In this document: positions 60,070-64,000 of the stretch, piece after piece
Position numbering within the stretch: position 1 is the stretch's first letter
How the letters are laid out: the number at the start of each line of letters is the position of its first letter
From: Propionibacteriaceae bacterium
Lineage (GTDB): Bacteria > Actinomycetota > Actinomycetes > Propionibacteriales > Propionibacteriaceae
Length of the DNA: 64,000 nt
Assembly: GCA_025965155.1 (NCBI GenBank)
Contig: JAOPXN010000111.1
Coordinates: forward strand, 1-64,000
Reading direction: 5' to 3'
Notes under the pieces: model-generated
What the model saw: only the letters and a program-made list of their open reading frames with translations
Databases searched by the model: none
What the model was told of the DNA's origin: nothing
Position numbers and translations under genes: made by a program

Positions 60070-62577
60070 GTGCGCACAATATCGTCACGTACCCTGATGG
60101 GCATGCCCTTCAGTCCCAAACGTCTCGGCAACGTCGCGTACTCGATGATGATGTTCATCACCGTCAGCGTCCTCGCCGGAGTCCTGGTCGCTGGCCTGTT
60201 CATCCCGTTCGCGGGCATCGCCGGCGTCAGCAGCAAGGCTGCGGCCGAAGAGATGAACAGCCTACCGTCGGAGCTGGAGACCCCACCGCAGGCCGAGCGC
60301 ACCAAGGTGCTGCTCGCAGACGGTAGCACATTGGCCTACTTCTACGACGAGAACCGGGTCTACGTCGGCCTGGACAAGGTCGCCCCCGTGATGCGGCAGG
60401 CGCAGCTCGCGATCGAGGACCACCGTTTCTACGAGCACGGGGCGCTGGACTTCAAGGCGACCCTGCGTGCCTTCGTCCGGAACCAGGCGGCGGACGGCGT
60501 CTCCCAGGGTGGCTCCACGATCACCCAGCAGTACGTGAAGATGGTCCAGGTCGAGGCCTGCCAGGCGAAGGGCGACGAAGCCTGTGTCCGCGAGGTCCAG
60601 GCGGCCACCTACGACCGCAAGATCCGTGAGCTCCGCTACGCCATCGCGCTGGAGAAGCAGCTGTCCAAGGACCAGATCCTGGAGCGGTACCTCAACATCG
60701 CCTACTACGGCGAGGGCGCGTACGGCGTCGAGGCCGCCGCCCGGCACTACTTCTCCACAACCGCCGCCAAGCTGACTCTGGCCCAGGCGGCGATGCTGGC
60801 GGGCCTGGTGCAGAACCCGGACGCCAACAACCCGGTGAAGAACCTCAGCGCTGCGCTGGACCGCCGTGATGTCGTGATCAATCGGATGGCCGAGCTGAAG
60901 CTGATCAACGCCGAGCAGCTGAAGGCGGCCAAGGCCGTCGGTTTCGACGAGTCCAAGGTGAAGGCAACCCGCAGCGGCTGCGTCGACACCCGCTACCCCT
61001 TCCTCTGCGACTACGTCTACCGGACGCTGAAGAACACCCCCAGCCTCGGCGCGACCGTCGAGGAGCGCGAGAACATGATCAAGCGCGGCGGGCTGCGCAT
61101 CGAGACGGCGATCGACCCCGAGAGCCAGGACAAGGCACAGAAGTCGGTCTCCGCCGTGGTTGACGCCAAGGACCCGGTGATCTCGACGATGAACATGATC
61201 CAGCCCGGCACCGGTCTGATCGTGGCCATGGCGCAGAGCCGTCCGACCATGGGCAGCAACGCCAAGAAGGGCGAGACCTACTGGAACTACTCCGCCGCAC
61301 CAGGTATGGGCGGTATCCAGGGATATCAGGCTGGCTCCACCTTCAAGGCCTTCACCGCCGCCGCAGCGCTGGAGAAGGGCATCCCGCTGAACAAGCGGTA
61401 CAACGCCCGGCGCACGATGGACTTCTCCGGCAAGGAGTACGACACCTGCACGGGCAGAGATCACGTCTACGGCAGCTGGCGGGTCAGCAACTCCACCGGT
61501 ACTAGCGGCGTGATGGACATGTACCGCGCTGCGCAGCGGTCGGTGAACACCTACTTCGTCCAGCTCGAGCTGGACACCGGCATGTGTGCGGTGACGCAGA
61601 TGGCCGAGAAGCTGGGCGTCAAGCTCGGCACCCCGGACCGTGACATCGTCGACTACTACCAGAACAAGCCGTCGTTCACGCTCGGCTCCGCCGAGGTCAG
61701 CCCGCTGTCGATGGCAGAGGCGTACGCCACCTTCGCTGCCCGCGGCATCCACTGCAACCCGATCATCGTCGACAAGATCACTACTCGCGACGGCAAGGAG
61801 CTTGCTGCACCGAGCGCCGACTGCAAGCGGGTGATCGACAAGGACGTCGCCGACGGGGTGAACAAGATGCTCGGCTCGGTGATGACCAGGGGCACCGGCC
61901 TGCGTGCCATGACCTCGGACGGGCGGCCTCAGGCCGGCAAGACCGGCACCATCGACAGCAACGAAGCGGTCTGGTTCGCCGGGTACACCCCCGAGATCGC
62001 CGGTGTGGCGATGATCTCCATCGACAACCAGAAGGCGCCGTTCCAGAAGGGCAAGGCAAACTTCCGGTCACGCGGGGTGAAGAACTACCGACTGCCCGAG
62101 AGCGGCACCTTCCTGGAAGGTTCCGGTAGCGGTGACGCCGGGATGAAGATCTGGAAGCCGACGATGGAGAGGTACCTCCGCAACGTACCGGCGACCGACT
62201 TCAACGAACCCTCCAGCGCCGTTCAGCGGGGGAAGCGCGTCGAGATCCCGGATCTCTCCGGGCTGGGCGTAAGCGAGGCGACGAAGAAGCTGGAGGACGC
62301 CGGGTTCACTGTCGAGACGCAGTACACCTACAGCAGCCAGCCGGCCGGTAGCTTCCTCGGCTTCTCACCGAGCGTCGGCAGCCTGACGGAGTTCGCCACC
62401 GTGTACGCATTGGTGTCCAACGGCCGGGAGGACCCGTCGATCCTGGCGCAGCGCAAGGCGCGCCAGGATGCGGAGAAGAAGGCGCAGGAAGACCAGAAGA
62501 AGCGGGCCGAAGCCGAGAAGAAGGCGGCCGAGGCGAAGAAGAAGGCCGAAGAGAACAAGAAGAAGAACGGCGGCTGA
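60070..62577 (+). CDS. bifunctional penicillin-binding protein (class A) with PASTA domain
   Basis: AIEDHRFYEHGALDFKATLRAFVRNQAADGVSQGGSTITQQYVKMV; GSTFKAFTAAAALEKGIP; KTGT; PASTA VEIPDLSGLGVSEATKKLEDAGFTV. Start could be slightly downstream (MPFSPKR). Confidence 0.95.
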   Translation: MRTISSRTLMGMPFSPKRLGNVAYSMMMFITVSVLAGVLVAGLFIPFAGIAGVSSKAAAEEMNSLPSELETPPQAERTKVLLADGSTLAYFYDENRVYVGLDKVAPVMRQAQLAIEDHRFYEHGALDFKATLRAFVRNQAADGVSQGGSTITQQYVKMVQVEACQAKGDEACVREVQAATYDRKIRELRYAIALEKQLSKDQILERYLNIAYYGEGAYGVEAAARHYFSTTAAKLTLAQAAMLAGLVQNPDANNPVKNLSAALDRRDVVINRMAELKLINAEQLKAAKAVGFDESKVKATRSGCVDTRYPFLCDYVYRTLKNTPSLGATVEERENMIKRGGLRIETAIDPESQDKAQKSVSAVVDAKDPVISTMNMIQPGTGLIVAMAQSRPTMGSNAKKGETYWNYSAAPGMGGIQGYQAGSTFKAFTAAAALEKGIPLNKRYNARRTMDFSGKEYDTCTGRDHVYGSWRVSNSTGTSGVMDMYRAAQRSVNTYFVQLELDTGMCAVTQMAEKLGVKLGTPDRDIVDYYQNKPSFTLGSAEVSPLSMAEAYATFAARGIHCNPIIVDKITTRDGKELAAPSADCKRVIDKDVADGVNKMLGSVMTRGTGLRAMTSDGRPQAGKTGTIDSNEAVWFAGYTPEIAGVAMISIDNQKAPFQKGKANFRSRGVKNYRLPESGTFLEGSGSGDAGMKIWKPTMERYLRNVPATDFNEPSSAVQRGKRVEIPDLSGLGVSEATKKLEDAGFTVETQYTYSSQPAGSFLGFSPSVGSLTEFATVYALVSNGREDPSILAQRKARQDAEKKAQEDQKKRAEAEKKAAEAKKKAEENKKKNGG

Positions 62578-62598
62578 CCAGCACCGCGCGCCTTTGCT

Positions 62599-62641
62599 GA
62601 GGCGTGTCGGGCTTCCGTGGTGGGAGCCTGACACGCCTCAT
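62599..62641. terminator. bidirectional terminator-like hairpin
   Basis: tgaggcgtgtcgggcttcc...gggagcctgacacgcctca. Confidence 0.8.
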
Positions 62642-62646
62642 GCGTC

Positions 62647-63123
62647 TTAGGCGCCTCCCAGCTGGCGCTTCACCTCGGCCGCCACAGCGGCACCGTCGGC
62701 CTTGCCCTTGGTCTGCGGCGTCAGCACCCCCATCACCTTGCCCATCCCACGTATCCCCAGCTCGGCGGCCCCGGTGCCGGCAATCGCGTCGGCGACCAGG
62801 CCGGCGATCTCCTCTGCCGACAGCTGTTGAGGAAGGTAGTCGGTCAGCACCGCCGACTCGGCGTGCTCCTTGTCGGCGAGGTCCGGCCGGTCGGCGGCGC
62901 GGAAGGCTTCCTCGGCCTCGCGCCGCTTCTTCGCCTCGCGGACGACGACATCCAGCAGCTGCTGGTCGGACAGCTCGACCGCCTCACTCCCGGCCACCTC
63001 CGCCTCGCTGATGGCCGACAGCACCATCCGGATGGTGCCGGAACGTACCTTGTCCCGGGCCTTGATGGCGTTGGTCAGATCGGTCCGGAGTCGTTCCTTG
63101 AGCGTGGGGGTGGCTGAAGACAT
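62647..63123 (-). CDS. GatB/YqeY domain protein
   Basis: LKERLRTDLTNAIKARDKVRSGTIRMVLSAISEAEV..LTDYLPQQLSAEEI..MGKVMGVLTPQTKGKADG. Confidence 0.92.
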   Translation of the reverse strand: MSSATPTLKERLRTDLTNAIKARDKVRSGTIRMVLSAISEAEVAGSEAVELSDQQLLDVVVREAKKRREAEEAFRAADRPDLADKEHAESAVLTDYLPQQLSAEEIAGLVADAIAGTGAAELGIRGMGKVMGVLTPQTKGKADGAAVAAEVKRQLGGA

Positions 63124-63166
63124 GCGTCCAAGTCTGTCACCGATGAAGCCTTGTAGCCTTCTGGTC

Positions 63167-64000
63167 ATGTCTTCCTCAGCTGCAGTGGCCAAGCGGGTAG
63201 CCCAGGGTGTGCTCGGACTGGGCGGTCTCGGCGCAGCCTGTCTGGCGTATGCCGGCCTGTATGAGGTGAAGGCGTTCCAGCTACGCCGGTACACCGTTCC
63301 GGTGCTGCCACCGGGCTCCGCGCCGCTTCGGGTGCTGCACCTGTCGGACCTGCACATGACGCCGGGGCAGCGCGCCAAGCAGCAGTGGCTGACCCGGCTG
63401 GCCGCGCTCGAGCCTGACCTGGTGGTCAACACCGGGGACAACCTGGCCCATCCGGACGCAGTGCCGTTCGTCACGCAGAGTCTCGGCCGGCTCCTCGATC
63501 GGCCCGGGGTCTACGTCTGGGGCTCCAACGACTACTACGCACCGACCTTCAAGAACCCGCTGAGCTACCTGACCCGGCCGAAGCGGACGGGGTCGCCGAG
63601 CCCGGTCGAGCTGCCGTGGAAGGACCTCGACCGTGCCTTCACCGAAGCCGGCTGGATGGAGCTGACCGACAGCGAGACGATGCTGGAGCTGCACGGCATC
63701 CGGATCGGCTTCCGGGGCACCGACGACGCCCATCTGCAGCGTGACCACTACCACGAGGTGGCCGGTCCGATCGACCGGAGCGTGGTGGACCTGGCGATCG
63801 GAGTCACCCACGCACCGTACCGGCGGGTGATCGACGCGATGACGGCCGACGGTCACGACCTGATCCTGGCCGGACACACCCACGGCGGCCAGGTCTGCGT
63901 GCCGGGGGTGGGGGCGCTGGTCACCAACTGTGATCTCGACACGGCTCGGGTGAAGGGCCTGTCCTCCAACACAGCAGCTCGACGGACCGCAGCACTCCAT
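63167..64000 (+). CDS. metallophosphoesterase, truncated by window edge
   Basis: My translation from ATG 63167 is open to the window end: LRVLHLSDLHMTPGQR..PDLVVNTGDNLAHPDAV..GSNDYYAP..LILAGHTHGGQVCVPG. Absent from the ORF track because it has no stop in the window. Confidence 0.93.
   Translation, partial: MSSSAAVAKRVAQGVLGLGGLGAACLAYAGLYEVKAFQLRRYTVPVLPPGSAPLRVLHLSDLHMTPGQRAKQQWLTRLAALEPDLVVNTGDNLAHPDAVPFVTQSLGRLLDRPGVYVWGSNDYYAPTFKNPLSYLTRPKRTGSPSPVELPWKDLDRAFTEAGWMELTDSETMLELHGIRIGFRGTDDAHLQRDHYHEVAGPIDRSVVDLAIGVTHAPYRRVIDAMTADGHDLILAGHTHGGQVCVPGVGALVTNCDLDTARVKGLSSNTAARRTAALH

Overview
High-GC actinobacterial chromosome segment, probably Propionibacteriaceae (inferred from gene content and codon bias only). 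It is mostly ordinary core genome. From memory, many genes match the Mycobacterium tuberculosis Rv3644c-Rv3683 neighbourhood: holB/tmk/topA, the DUF1998 helicase, a Tad/Flp pilus locus with Ssd, acetate uptake and activation (DUF485-ActP, Acs), holin-like/EphE, HtrA-like protease, NUDIX/TlpA/Nth, Crp, MBL/RidA, paired ArsA-like ATPases, WhiB, PonA2 and metallophosphoesterase. I found no prophage, IS element, CRISPR array or defence island. The most notable signals are: (1) a clear c-di-AMP (ydaO-type) riboswitch in front of an Rpf/LysM gene; (2) a recurring pattern of short tandem duplications (about 16-27 bp, 2-6 copies) placed on gene termini, so that the last codons plus stop, or the region around the start codon, are repeated, often in frame. 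The best case is six 24-bp copies of 'gcacgaagtgcctag...' at the stop codon of an Old Yellow Enzyme gene and running into the start of a DUF1998 helicase; (3) an intergenic region with several nested and hairpin-forming complementary segments next to the Tad locus (about 30300-30543), which may be an unannotated structured RNA. Long antisense ORFs in the supplied track are treated as GC-rich shadow ORFs.
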